From positions 18,584,665 through 18,648,664 of the forward strand of contig NC_066583.1 in NCBI RefSeq assembly GCF_024323335.1: DNA of 64,000 nt, in the 5' to 3' direction. Positions 26,352-36,079 of this stretch are shown in pieces. Under the pieces are notes generated by a model. The model worked only from the letters and a program-made list of their open reading frames with translations, was not told the origin of the DNA and did not search any database. Numbering within the stretch: position 1 is the stretch's first letter; the number at the start of each line of letters is the position of its first letter. This DNA comes from Lathyrus oleraceus (taxonomy: Eukaryota; Streptophyta; Magnoliopsida; Fabales; Fabaceae). Both the position numbers and the translations under genes were made by a program.

Positions 26352-28334
26352 TGTCATACGGTGAACTGGACTTTTTTGTGGTTTTAATCGCAATGTCGCG
26401 GTTAGCAAGAGTCGCCACCGACTTTTCTTTTATCCAATAAGGAAAGGTGGAAAAGAACAGGAAAAACCTTAATTTAGATTTTGGGTTCGGGAGGTACATT
26501 ATACAAAGGGAAGGTGTTAGCACCCTTTGTATCCATGGTTATCCATGGGCTCTTAATTGCTCGATCACTTATATTATTTTTGTCTAAAAAAAAAGTGTTT
26601 GTGAATTGTTTAGAAAAATTGTTTTGAAAAGAGAATTTAACTTTGTAATGATTCTTGTATGAATGTATACAAAGTGATTATCTCGTTTAGTTTTGAAAAT
26701 TGTTTAGAAAAATATAACTCGGTAATGATTCTAGTATGAATGTATACCAAGTGGTGATTTTCTGAAGGTATTTTGAAAGGTGTGAGGTGTGAAAAAATGT
26801 TTTAGGTTGTGAGCCAGCAATTAAGAGTTATACCGACCCAAGGTCTTTATGAGTATTTCCTATCCTTATGAGGGTAAAACTGTCCTTATTATTGAGAAAT
26901 AAGTAGTTTTATCCTTTGGATGTAAAAGGGTCATCGTAGGGTCATCGATTGGTCATTGAAGGCAACAGTTACGAGGATACCTTAGCATTCGAAGGGACTA
27001 TCATCTTTTAACCGTAGGCAACATCGGAGGGTCATCGAGGGACAAAGTTGTATATTCGAAGGCAACATCCGAGGGACTATAATTTATTTTATGATGATTT
27101 AACCGAAGGGTCTTTGCTAAGGGTATCCCCACGTTCGCGGGACATGACCGTAATATCGTAATCGTAAGGCAACAAAGAGAGGTCCAAGATCACTTATTCA
27201 AAGGCAAAGTTTTACAATTAATTATATAATTAGGATGAAACTCCACATTAAAATTATTAAAAATAATATATTAAAAAATTAATACATTAGAAATTAATAC
27301 ATTAAAAATTAATTTAGGGTGAAACTCCACAAGGGTATCCCACAAATAAAGTGGAATACCTAGCCAATAACCTTTTCCTGGGATATGTGAACCTTTACGA
27401 AACTCAAAAAAAGAAACATGTCAGAACACCAAATCAGGGTGCAATCGAAGATTACACCGGAGAAATATCATAACAATAAATAGGATAGGATGAATAATGC
27501 ATGGCTATGATAAAAACATAAAAAAAACAGACTAGAAGAATCAGGTACTGTCTCGTTCGCCTCTGCCTCGCCTAGCGAAGGCCACGGATTTTGAATTTGA
27601 AAACAGCCCCATGTTAGGGACTTTGAATTTTATGGCATTTTATCACAGGAATAACATGGTCAAACATTCAGGGTATTCAGGCATATTTAGATTCCCATAC
27701 GAAAGCAAATTATATATCAACATTTAATCATGATACATTATATATGTAGATATGGCCAATTGAAAGTATAAACAATAGAGATACGCAAACCTGTTTGCCA
27801 ATTCAAGGTTGAAGGGATTGACCACTTGTAGTATCGGAATAAGTTAGGCAGCGGGAATTGGACGGCGATGGCTTCGGTGCAGATGGGCTGCCTTCAGGGT
27901 TTCTTTACTCTGAATTCTCCGGGTAGGCAGGGTTCCTATGCCAAAGTTTCTATCCGTCCTTCTCTGTTCTCTCTCTTTATTTTTCCTCAAGGTTTTGTTC
28001 CAAGGAAACCTCAGAGTGTTTTGCTTCTCTTCCTTCTTTCTCCAGTGAATCTCCTAGTGTAAACTCCAAGTCTAACTCCCCCTACTGAAACTTCAGTATT
28101 TATAGACTAATTTCGTGGGTAATGGGCTTGGAATGAGGGAGACCCAAGTCCAAAATAATTTGTTATATTTTATTTATATATTTATTTTAATTATTTAATT
28201 AATTAATTAATTAATTAATTAATTAATTAATTAATTAATTAATTAAATTTTTCTTTTTTTTTCTTTTTTTTTTTTTTTTTTTTTTTTTCTTCGTTTTTTT
28301 AGGAAAAATGATGGGTAATTTTTGGGGTATGACA
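26352..28334 (-). mobile_element. 3' LTR of the nested element
   Basis: Matches 36080-38051 nearly base for base. A TATA box (TATAAATA on the minus strand, 28097-28104) lies about 230 bp into the LTR. The U3 contains a TTAA-type microsatellite and a long T/A run (28190-28300). The minus-strand polypurine tract AACAGGGGCAGC abuts it at 28335-28346. U3 and leader are homologous to the middle LTR at 44552, so the two are sister subfamilies. Confidence 0.95.
28097..28104 (-). promoter_or_regulatory. LTR TATA box (nested element, 3' LTR)
   Basis: TATAAATA on the minus strand; the identical box in the 5' LTR at 37826-37833 would drive the element. Confidence 0.6.
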
Positions 28335-30339
28335 GCTGCCCCTGTTCAATATTCTTGAACCGAGAGAGTTAGGATGGCGTGTATGCCATTCGTGGTCTGG
28401 AGGTGGAAGATTATTGAACACTAGAATGCCCCAAAAATTTGCACTTGAGAATCGACAGTTGGTCTTGATGGAGATGGGCTTAAAGATGCCATCCGGGAGG
28501 TTTGATGACGAAAGCTTCAGATCGCGCCGTATATTAGGCCAATTTGAAGACATGGGTGCCACACTGGGTCGTACGTTAGACCGTATAATGAGTCATCCAT
28601 TAGGCTGCCGACTTCGCTGGGGAGTCGGAGTGTGTCATATGCTGTTGGGGATAAAGGATCAGAATGGACCATACGCTAGATCGTATCTGAGTTGCAGAAT
28701 GAGCCGTACGTTAGGCTGAATCTGATGACAAAAGGGGTAGTCGTACGTTAGACTACACTTCAGAAATGTACCGTATGTTAGGTAGGATCTGATGATGAAA
28801 GGGGTAGTCGTACGTTAGACTACACTTCAGAAATGTACCGTATGTTAGGTAGCATCTGAGGGGATGGACATCCGAACGGGTCGTACGTTAGACCGTCGCA
28901 GAATGAGTCGTCTGTTAGGCCGCATCTGATGATGAAAGCGGTAGTCGTACGCCAGACTACACTTCAGAAATGTACCGTACGTTAGGTAGCATCTGAGGGT
29001 TGTAAGATCCAAACGGGTCGTACGTTAGACCGCGTTGGGGTTGTTGAAGTTCAGAATGGATCGTACGCTAGATCGTATCCGAGTTGTAGAATGAGCCGTC
29101 CGTTAGGCTGCATCTGAAAAAGAAAGTAGTCGTACGCTAGACTACACCCCTGAATGTACCGTACGCTAGGCAGCATCTGAGGATTTGAAGGTCCAAATGG
29201 GTCGTACGTTAGACCGCATTGGAGTTGCTGAAGAAGTCATATGTTGGGCTGAATCAGAATGAACCGTACGCTAGGCTGTATCTGATAACCTGTATATGTT
29301 GTACTTGCAATAAATGTCTGGGATGGGCTTAGAGATGCCATCGTTAGGAGGATATCGAAGTGTTGTCAGAATGAATGTTCCCATGAACTGTATTTGAAAT
29401 ATGTATCTGAATCTTGAATGTGATTGATAAAGGTGTCTGTCTGAATGAACCTTTTATTTTGACTATATCAGGAGGATAAATAACCTGCAAAGAAAAGTTA
29501 GCTTCATGCTATGTCATGATGTATGAGATGTTTCGTGTTATGCTAAAATAAATGCGAATGTTGTATGCATGCGTATGCTGTGAAATGATGTAATGAATGA
29601 GTTATGCGTATGAGAAGTTCTGCTTGGGGACTCTACTGGGGAAAATAAATCCCCATCTACTGATTGGAGATATTTGTAACGATGACCCTTTCTCGGCAGG
29701 GGGTTCTTGATTCTGTCTGATGGTAGAAATATTCCACAGATCTTGGCTGAGGATGGATGAGATGATCGATCTGTCTGATGATGCCGACCTCTGTTGGGGA
29801 GTAACTGGCTGTGCCGGGGAATACTGCTAATTTCTTCTGAGGAATAACAGACTTGCTGGGGGAATAGAATTGGTAGCGGATTCATTGGAAGCATGGTTAG
29901 ACCTTCTCCTCGATCCTGAAGTTGGGTAGTAATTGCTATTGTTATTCTACGCATATATTTTGGTAAACATTTATCATATTCAAATGCACATATTAATTCA
30001 AATTAAATCAATGGACATTTACGCAACCAAAACAGAAAAGTAAAAACAAAAGCATCTTTTTTTTGAAAGAGGGTTGTATTGATTTTGAAAGGAGGCCTAT
30101 AAACAGGCAATTTGTGTACAAGGAGACAGAAATCCTAGTAAGAGGAAATTGTCGAAAACAAAGAGAAAGCTATGTGGAAGAAGTCCTATTGATTTTAAGC
30201 CTACTACTGTCATTATGTCTTCGAGCATCTCATCCCTTGCTGTCGGATAGAAGTGATTGGCTTGGTCAGTCCCTCGAACTTGGATGAAAGTTGACTGAGA
30301 ACGGGACATAGTCATACGCTTTAATCCCTAATTTTTTCC
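28335..30339 (-). mobile_element. 3' UTR of the nested element
   Basis: Non-coding DNA between the hairpin cassette and the 3' LTR. It holds the GTACGTTA hairpin array (28555-29290). On the minus strand it holds several CCCCAGCAGAGT-like motifs (for example CCCCAGTAGAGTCCCC around 29625-29645 and CCCCCAGCAAGTC around 29850). Open frames here have no domain. Confidence 0.75.
28555..29290. repeat. Array of hairpins with GTACGTTA loop and variable stems
   Basis: About eighteen short units, each with a near-constant core GTACGTTA (variants GTACGCTA, GTATGTTA) flanked by 4-6 bp complementary arms that differ between units: GTAGTC/GACTAC, GGTC/GACC, GATC/GATC, TACC/GGTA, AGCC/GGCT. A few units are imperfect. 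The units are joined by phrases such as CAGAATGA and CATCTGAGG. Confidence 0.85.
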
Positions 30340-30510
30340 TGGACCGCCTTTTCAGGTTTTCAGTCCACCAGGATACCCTTTTTTGCCCAAGCCGCCTTTT
30401 CAGGTTTTCGACTTGCCGGGTGTACATTTTTTTTATATATCCCTAATTTTTGCCCGAACCCTTTTGGTTCGCCGGGATGCCCTTACTTTTGCCTAGATAC
30501 GTCGATCTAG
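30340..30510 (-). other. Four-hairpin cassette after integrase (nested element)
   Basis: Four stem-loops on the minus strand just after the integrase stop, at 30493-30510 (CTAGAT/ATCTAG), 30455-30471 (CGAACC/GGTTCG), 30388-30415 (CAAGTC/GGCTTG) and 30340-30367 (TGGACT/GGTCCA). They are linked by GGCAAAA...GGG spacers. The same cassette occurs at 42019-42213 and 50891-51081. Confidence 0.8.
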
Positions 30511-30520
30511 CGGGTCTCTT

Positions 30521-31213
30521 TTATGCGTAGTATTTTTTAACTATGTCCGCGTTCACGGGATGTGGGAAGTCTTCACCATCCATAGTAGCGAGTATCATGG
30601 CTCCACCAGAGAATACCTTCTTAACCACAAATGGCCCTTCGTATGTGGGAGTCCATTTGCCTCTGGGATCACCTTGTGGTAGAATGATACGCTTGATCAC
30701 CAAGTCGCCAAGTTGGTACACCTGTCTCTTAACTCTTTTGTTAAATGCCTGGGTCATGCATTTCTGATATATCTGCCCATGACAAACAGCCGCAAGTCTC
30801 TTCTCATCAATCAGATTTATCTGATCGAGTCGAGTCTGAATCCATTCATCTTCATCTAAGCCCGCCTCTTTCATGATTCTTAGAGAGGGAATCTGAACTT
30901 CCACTAGTAAGATGGCTTCCATTCCATAGACTAAAGAGAACGGAGTTGCCCCTGTCGTAGTGCGCACTGAAGTGCGATAACCGTAAAGAGTAAAGGGTAA
31001 CATCTCATGCCAGTCTTTGTATGTTACTGTCATTTCTTGCATGACCTTCTTGATATTGTTAGCAGTCCCCACGGCGCCGTTCATCTTTGGCCGGTACGGA
31101 GAAGAGTTATGGTGTTTTATTTTGAACTGCGTGCAGAGTTCAGTAATCATCTTGTTGTTCAAATTAGTACCATTGTCAGTGATAATTCTTTCAGGAGACA
31201 GCAGGTTTCTCAA
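30521..31213 (-). pseudogene. Ogre-type integrase, N-terminally deleted
   Basis: Integrase inserts the cDNA into chromosomes. This frame begins inside the catalytic core at RIITDNGTNLN (second catalytic Asp). It continues through NSSPYRPKMNGAVGTANN, the ATPFSLVYGMEAIL block and the C-terminal KWTPTYEGPFVVKKVF domain, and stops at 30521. The HHCC zinc domain and the first catalytic Asp are missing. The catalytic Glu position of the GAVEAAN motif reads Gly (GAVGTAN). The open frame is otherwise intact, but the enzyme cannot be active. It is fused at about 31195 to the RNase H remnant by an internal deletion. Confidence 0.92.
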
Positions 31214-31936
31214 ATAGGTATTTGATAGAATCCATCTTAGAAGTCAATAAGGTGGTATGATTCAACATATACTGTCTTAGTCGGCGAGCAGCCCAGGCCA
31301 AAGCACAGCAAGCTTTCTCGGGCTGTGAGTATCTTGTTTCACAGTCGGTACCTTTTGCTAAGGCAGTATATGGCATGCTCTTTTCGACCAGACTCGTCAT
31401 GTTGCCCCAACACACCTCATTGAATTTTCTAACACGGTCAAATACGTAATTAAAGGTCTTCCTTCAACTGGTGGCATCGGAACTGGAGGTTCTTGGCGAT
31501 ATTTCCTGATTTTGTCATAAGCTTCTTGGCATTCATCATTCCATACCATCTCTTGATTTTGTCTCAGTAATTTGAAGATGGGTTTGCAGGTAGCAGTCAA
31601 GTGTGGAATGAATCGGGCAATGTAATTCGAGTGCCCCAAGAAACCTCTGACTTCTTTCTTGTTTATTTCAGTACCCAGATTTACAATTTCAATTGATTCC
31701 TCATGCGGCTGTATAGTCTTTTCTTCTTGCAGTAGTCGGGCAAGTTCTCCAGGGACTTCACAATCTTCCTCGCTTCCATCCTCGGCTTGGTAGATCGGAT
31801 TTTCAAAGTCATAATGAACAGTAGCAGAGTCATTACCAACAGGATCCAGAGTGGATATGGATCGGCAAATTGTTACGTGAGTGTGTGCAAGAAACATAGC
31901 TTGTTTGAAAAATGACAGGAAAGATAAAGAGCGCAA
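31191..31936 (-). pseudogene. RT/RNase H remnant of the nested element
   Basis: The minus-strand frame opens with HYDFENPIYQAEDGSEEDCEVPGELARLL, the start of the Ogre RT ORF, and reaches EIVNLGTE. It then jumps (about 31665) to KEVRGFLGHSNYIARFIPHLTATCKPIFKLLR, the end of RT. The fingers and palm with the YxDD site are deleted. After a frameshift near 31400 the RNase H part follows (DCETRYSQPEKACCALAWAARRLRQYM), ending at KYLFEKPA, where integrase sequence begins. Catalytic activity is excluded, so movement would need enzymes from another Ogre. Confidence 0.92.
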
Positions 31937-32110
31937 TATTTGAATGCAAAAAGTCCATTGATCTATTGAATATGAATATGCTTATGAAAATGACAAACCC
32001 CTAACAAATTAGCCATTGTGCCTCGGGCATAGACACAATGCTTTAAGAAGTTTGATTGTAAAAGAAAATTAAAATTTGCAATTCTAGAATAAACAATAAC
32101 AATTACTCCT
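31900..32110 (-). other. Ogre intron between protease and RT (nested element)
   Basis: Ogre elements splice an intron between protease and RT. Here the gag-protease frame ends CAG GAG TAA, and GA|GTAAT is a fair donor, so splicing would remove the stop. The RT frame resumes before the YDFENPIYQAE block near 31830. The acceptor is not fixed by sequence alone. Confidence 0.5.
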
Positions 32111-35100
32111 GACTAAAGGAAATCGGGATAATGTCTTCAGTCTTCCAATTGTTGAGTCCGTCACCAATTGTTGGGAAAATCCAGCTATCCAAGTCGCAAT
32201 CACTATCAGCATCTTCCATAGCATTAATCTGATTTTTGACTATCTTTCCAGAGTTAAACCCCAGGCCAGCTTTATCAGACTTGTACGGTACATTGATCAG
32301 TTGACCCCAACCAGCACGATCACCATTTTCAATCGCGGCTTGAGCATCTTTCAGAGAGATCATGACAGGGGGAGCACGAACAACCTTGGGCACAAGGGGA
32401 GTTGGCTTAAGGACAGGACTGGGTGGAGGAACCACTTCAAATGACTGAGAAGGAGTCTCAAAGAATTCACCATCCATCTCGACGTATTTGAAGGCTTGCA
32501 CACTACTGACAATATACTCTTCTTCTCCACATACAGTGACAACCATGCCTGCTATTGGATACTTCAGCTTTTGATGAAGCGACGAAGCTACCGCACCTGC
32601 CCCATGGATCCAAGGGCGCCCCAACAAGCAGGAGTAGGCGGGACGAATGTCCATCACGTGAAAGGTAGTGTTGAAGACTTGAGGTCCTATCTTGATAGGG
32701 AGAACCACTTCACCATAGACAACACTCTTCGCACCATCGTAAGCACGCACCACAACATCACTAGGTTTCAGTTCAATGCCTTTGTAGTCAAATTTATCGA
32801 GTACAGCTTTCGGGAGCACATTCAAGGAAGAGCCGTTGTCGATCAACACGTGAGCCAGGGTGATCCCCTCACACTCGATGGAGATATGCAGAGCTTTATT
32901 GTGATTCTTTCCTGCTGGCGTCAGGTCAGCATCGAAAAAGCCTAGGCCATTGTCAACAGTCAAATTAGCAACATAATGTTCGAATTGATCGACGGATGTT
33001 TCTTGAGGCACATGAGCGGTCTTCAAGAATTTCATCAATGCATTGGCATGGGATTCAGAGGATAATAACAAGGACAACATTGAGATTTTAGACGGAGTAT
33101 GCCCCAATTGTTCCACTACATCAAAATCGCTCTTACGGATGATTTTCAGCATCTCTTCCATTTCCTGTTTGGCAACATCTTCAGAAGTAACTTCGACCGA
33201 TGTCTCTGACTGAGGAGGATTGACTGGTCTTTTTCCTCGAATTTCGGGAGCGGGAGGTGAGATTTCTGGGGAGTAGATCCTTCCACTTCGAGTAACTTTA
33301 CTAGTCCCCACAATATCATTAGGATTAGCAGAACTACCAACTTGCTTTATGCCATGGATGTAAACGTCGCCTCCATAGTTCCACGGAATAGCTTTGCTGG
33401 AGGAATATGGCACGGGGCCAGGTGCGGTAATAATCAGGGGAGCCACTTTGGGCTCAGCGGTAATCTTCACAGGCACTCTAGTAGCGGTAATCTTCACTGG
33501 AGCTTTGGACCTAGCAATCACAGATACCTCTTCAATAGAGTTGTCCACCTTAGGAACCCTTTCAAATAGAATTGTACGATCATCCATCAGCCGTTGAATG
33601 CCGTTCTTCAACTTCAAACAATCATTGGGTCGGAGTACACAGAGATCGCAATCTTCAGCACAACCTGGAAATAAACCAGCTTGCAATAAATTCTTCTTAA
33701 CGATCAGGAGAGGAGATGCTAAATCAGCAATGTCAGTAACGTGAGAATTGTCGTCCACAACATTAACATTCTGGTCATGATTAGGCATAGGTGCTGTGAT
33801 GACATTGGGGGTCGCCGGAGGATCAAATTCAATTTCTCCAGCGTCGATCATATCCTGAATCTTGTTCTTCAACAACCAGCAATCATTCGTATCATGCCCG
33901 GGGCTATCGGAGTGATAGGCACACCTGGCGTTGGGATTATAACGAGGAGAAGTAGTGTTGGGATTCACAGGAGGGCCTCTGAGGGTAATCAAATTGGCCT
34001 TTAACATACTCTGCAGTGCTTGGGTTAAAGTCATATTGATCTTGGTAAACTGTCTTCTCGACCTGTCTTGTCTGTGTTGGAAGTTCTGAGATGGCGGTGC
34101 GGCAATTGTAACTGCCCCAACAGTATGGTCACGATTCTTCTTGTTATGCTTCCTCTCACTGTACACAGCATTTGATTCATTCTTTCCCTGATAGGACTTT
34201 TTGGTGCTTGCAGAAGTAGCTGCCTGTATCTTTCCACTTCGAATGCCGCTTTCAACCCGTTCACCTGTCAAGATAAGTTCAGTGAAACCTGACGAGGAAC
34301 TTCCCAGTAGATGGCTGTAGAATGGGCCAGTCAGTGTACCCATGAACATGTCCACTAACTCTCGATCAGTCATAGGGGGTTTGACTCTGCCAGCCAAATC
34401 TCTCCACTTTTGAGCATATTCTTTGAAACTTTCTTTAGAGCCCATAGTCATATTTTGTAGCTGTAGCCGAGTAGGCGTTAACTCAGAATTATACTGGTAG
34501 TGCTTGTAGAAAGCTGTTGCTAAATCAGTCCATGTGCGGATGTTAGAGCTCTCAAGCTGATAATACCACTCTAACTGTGTGCCAGACAGACTCTCTTGGA
34601 AGAAATGGATCCACAGTTTCTTATCAGTAGTGTGCGGCTGAATCTTTCTCACATAAGCCCTTAGATGCATCTGAGGACAAGAGGCACCATCATACTTAGT
34701 GAAAATGGGAACCTTGAATTTGCGGGGAATGACCACATCAGAGACCAGACCCAAGTTTTCGAAATCCAGACCGGGCACTTTCTGCCCCTCCATAGCTAGC
34801 ATACGTTCTTCCAGCAACTTGTACTTATCATCCTTCGGAGAGTACTGTTCATGTTCATAATCTTCATCGTCGTCCTCAGAATTGACGAGATTAGGATTCT
34901 CATCTTCCGAATCATTCTCGGTCTCTTCTTCTGAATCCTTCGGAATTCTAATCTTGACTCCTGTAACCTGTCCCTTAAGCCTTCTCCCCGGGTTGATGTA
35001 ACCCACAGGTTTCTGGTCCTTCTTCTTCTCCATCAAAAGAGCTTTCAGTTCTTCCTGCCCCTTAGATAAGCTCAGCATCATTTCCTGGAATTGAGCATTC

Positions 35101-35138
35101 TGGGCCTGGAGATCTTTGACAGTTTGTTCGAGAGCCAT
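32103..35138 (-). CDS. Ogre-type gag-protease polyprotein, intact
   Basis: 1011 codons without a break. Residues 1-40 are a predicted coiled coil (MALEQTVKDLQAQNAQFQEM), followed by an acidic stretch (about 70-115). The gag capsid domain is about 149-320 (LRAYVRKIQPHTTDKKLW, WRDLAGRVKPPMTDRELVDM). Zinc-binding residues CAYHSDSPGHDTNDC lie near 405-420, an Ogre-type C-x2-H-x5-GH-x4-C. The aspartic protease is about 740-860, with the catalytic VLIDNGSS near 763 and LLGRPWIHGAGAV. A G-patch-like GWGQLINVPY...AGLGF and LDSWIFPTIGDG follow at the C-terminus. The product assembles the particle and cleaves itself. The start is the first Met, after the leader. Intactness beside a deleted pol is striking. 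Confidence 0.93.
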   Translation of the reverse strand: MALEQTVKDLQAQNAQFQEMMLSLSKGQEELKALLMEKKKDQKPVGYINPGRRLKGQVTGVKIRIPKDSEEETENDSEDENPNLVNSEDDDEDYEHEQYSPKDDKYKLLEERMLAMEGQKVPGLDFENLGLVSDVVIPRKFKVPIFTKYDGASCPQMHLRAYVRKIQPHTTDKKLWIHFFQESLSGTQLEWYYQLESSNIRTWTDLATAFYKHYQYNSELTPTRLQLQNMTMGSKESFKEYAQKWRDLAGRVKPPMTDRELVDMFMGTLTGPFYSHLLGSSSSGFTELILTGERVESGIRSGKIQAATSASTKKSYQGKNESNAVYSERKHNKKNRDHTVGAVTIAAPPSQNFQHRQDRSRRQFTKINMTLTQALQSMLKANLITLRGPPVNPNTTSPRYNPNARCAYHSDSPGHDTNDCWLLKNKIQDMIDAGEIEFDPPATPNVITAPMPNHDQNVNVVDDNSHVTDIADLASPLLIVKKNLLQAGLFPGCAEDCDLCVLRPNDCLKLKNGIQRLMDDRTILFERVPKVDNSIEEVSVIARSKAPVKITATRVPVKITAEPKVAPLIITAPGPVPYSSSKAIPWNYGGDVYIHGIKQVGSSANPNDIVGTSKVTRSGRIYSPEISPPAPEIRGKRPVNPPQSETSVEVTSEDVAKQEMEEMLKIIRKSDFDVVEQLGHTPSKISMLSLLLSSESHANALMKFLKTAHVPQETSVDQFEHYVANLTVDNGLGFFDADLTPAGKNHNKALHISIECEGITLAHVLIDNGSSLNVLPKAVLDKFDYKGIELKPSDVVVRAYDGAKSVVYGEVVLPIKIGPQVFNTTFHVMDIRPAYSCLLGRPWIHGAGAVASSLHQKLKYPIAGMVVTVCGEEEYIVSSVQAFKYVEMDGEFFETPSQSFEVVPPPSPVLKPTPLVPKVVRAPPVMISLKDAQAAIENGDRAGWGQLINVPYKSDKAGLGFNSGKIVKNQINAMEDADSDCDLDSWIFPTIGDGLNNWKTEDIIPISFSQE

Positions 35139-36057
35139 TGTTCAATCTGTTTGAATCTGCTGGAATCTGTTTGATAGGAAAATCGTGAGAACACTGATCC
35201 TTTAGAATACCTGTTATGCGATGCAATGCAATGTATGAAATGTTTTCAAGGACTTTCGGGATTTAACTTTGCATAAACTAACAAAAAGAGCTTTTTTTTT
35301 TCTTTTCTCTTTTGTTTTTGCTTTTGTTTTTGTTTTTGTTTTTTCTGTTTTTTTTTTTAGCAGAGTTAAATCCCTAAATCCTTGAAATGGTTAGTACAAT
35401 GCCATGATGTTATGATGTTATGTTGTTATGATGTCATGTTGTTAGATAAATAACAAGCACAAGCAAGTCACACAACAATCATTCCTAGGTTTTAAGGCTT
35501 GCGTGAGTTTCATAGGTAAATACCCTCCCCACTGAAGTTTGGTTGGTTCAACCTGTCTTAGAATAGTAACCGGGTTCTAGAAGGATCTCAAATCATTGAC
35601 CTTTCCTTAAGTCCACTTCAGTGCAACACCAAGTGGTTGACCGAAGCTTCCCTAAAGTCCAATCTCAAAGAGTGTAGTATCGAGTCTCAACCAACTCCAG
35701 TCGGAACCGAAGCCAGTTATCTCACTACTTTCTAATGGCCAGGATGAGTCAATTAGGGTTCTAAAGGTCTGGTTAATGCTTTTATGACACCACGCGAATG
35801 CCAAATATTTCCTCAACTAACATGAGGAACATCAGGACATCCAAAGTGCCACATTAACCGTAGCCATCATTTTGACCATTCCAGTATACGCCGGACAGTC
35901 GCGATGATCTCTTGCTACTTACCTAAGGTACACTAGATTCGGGTGTAGGATCTTTCACTCAAGTATAACATACCCAAGCAATCCCTTAAAAATAAATCAG
36001 ACAAATTGAATAAGTGATCTTGTTTTTAAGGTAACCTCTCTTTTTAAATATTTAGGT
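35139..36057 (-). mobile_element. Leader (5' UTR) of the nested element
   Basis: Non-coding stretch between PBS and gag. The ORF1 found in full Ogre elements is absent, so the leader is shorter than usual. It contains a T-rich run (35290-35360) and short GATGTTAT repeats (35400-35450). Confidence 0.7.
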
Positions 36058-36075
36058 TCCCCAGCAGAGTCGCCA
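36058..36075 (-). other. Primer-binding site, tRNA-Arg type (nested element)
   Basis: On the minus strand TGGCGACTCTGCTGGGGA lies four bases inside the 5' LTR. This matches the PBS at 46194 exactly and is the tRNA-Arg type reported for Ogre. It fixes the element's orientation. Confidence 0.9.
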
Positions 36076-36079
36076 GTTC

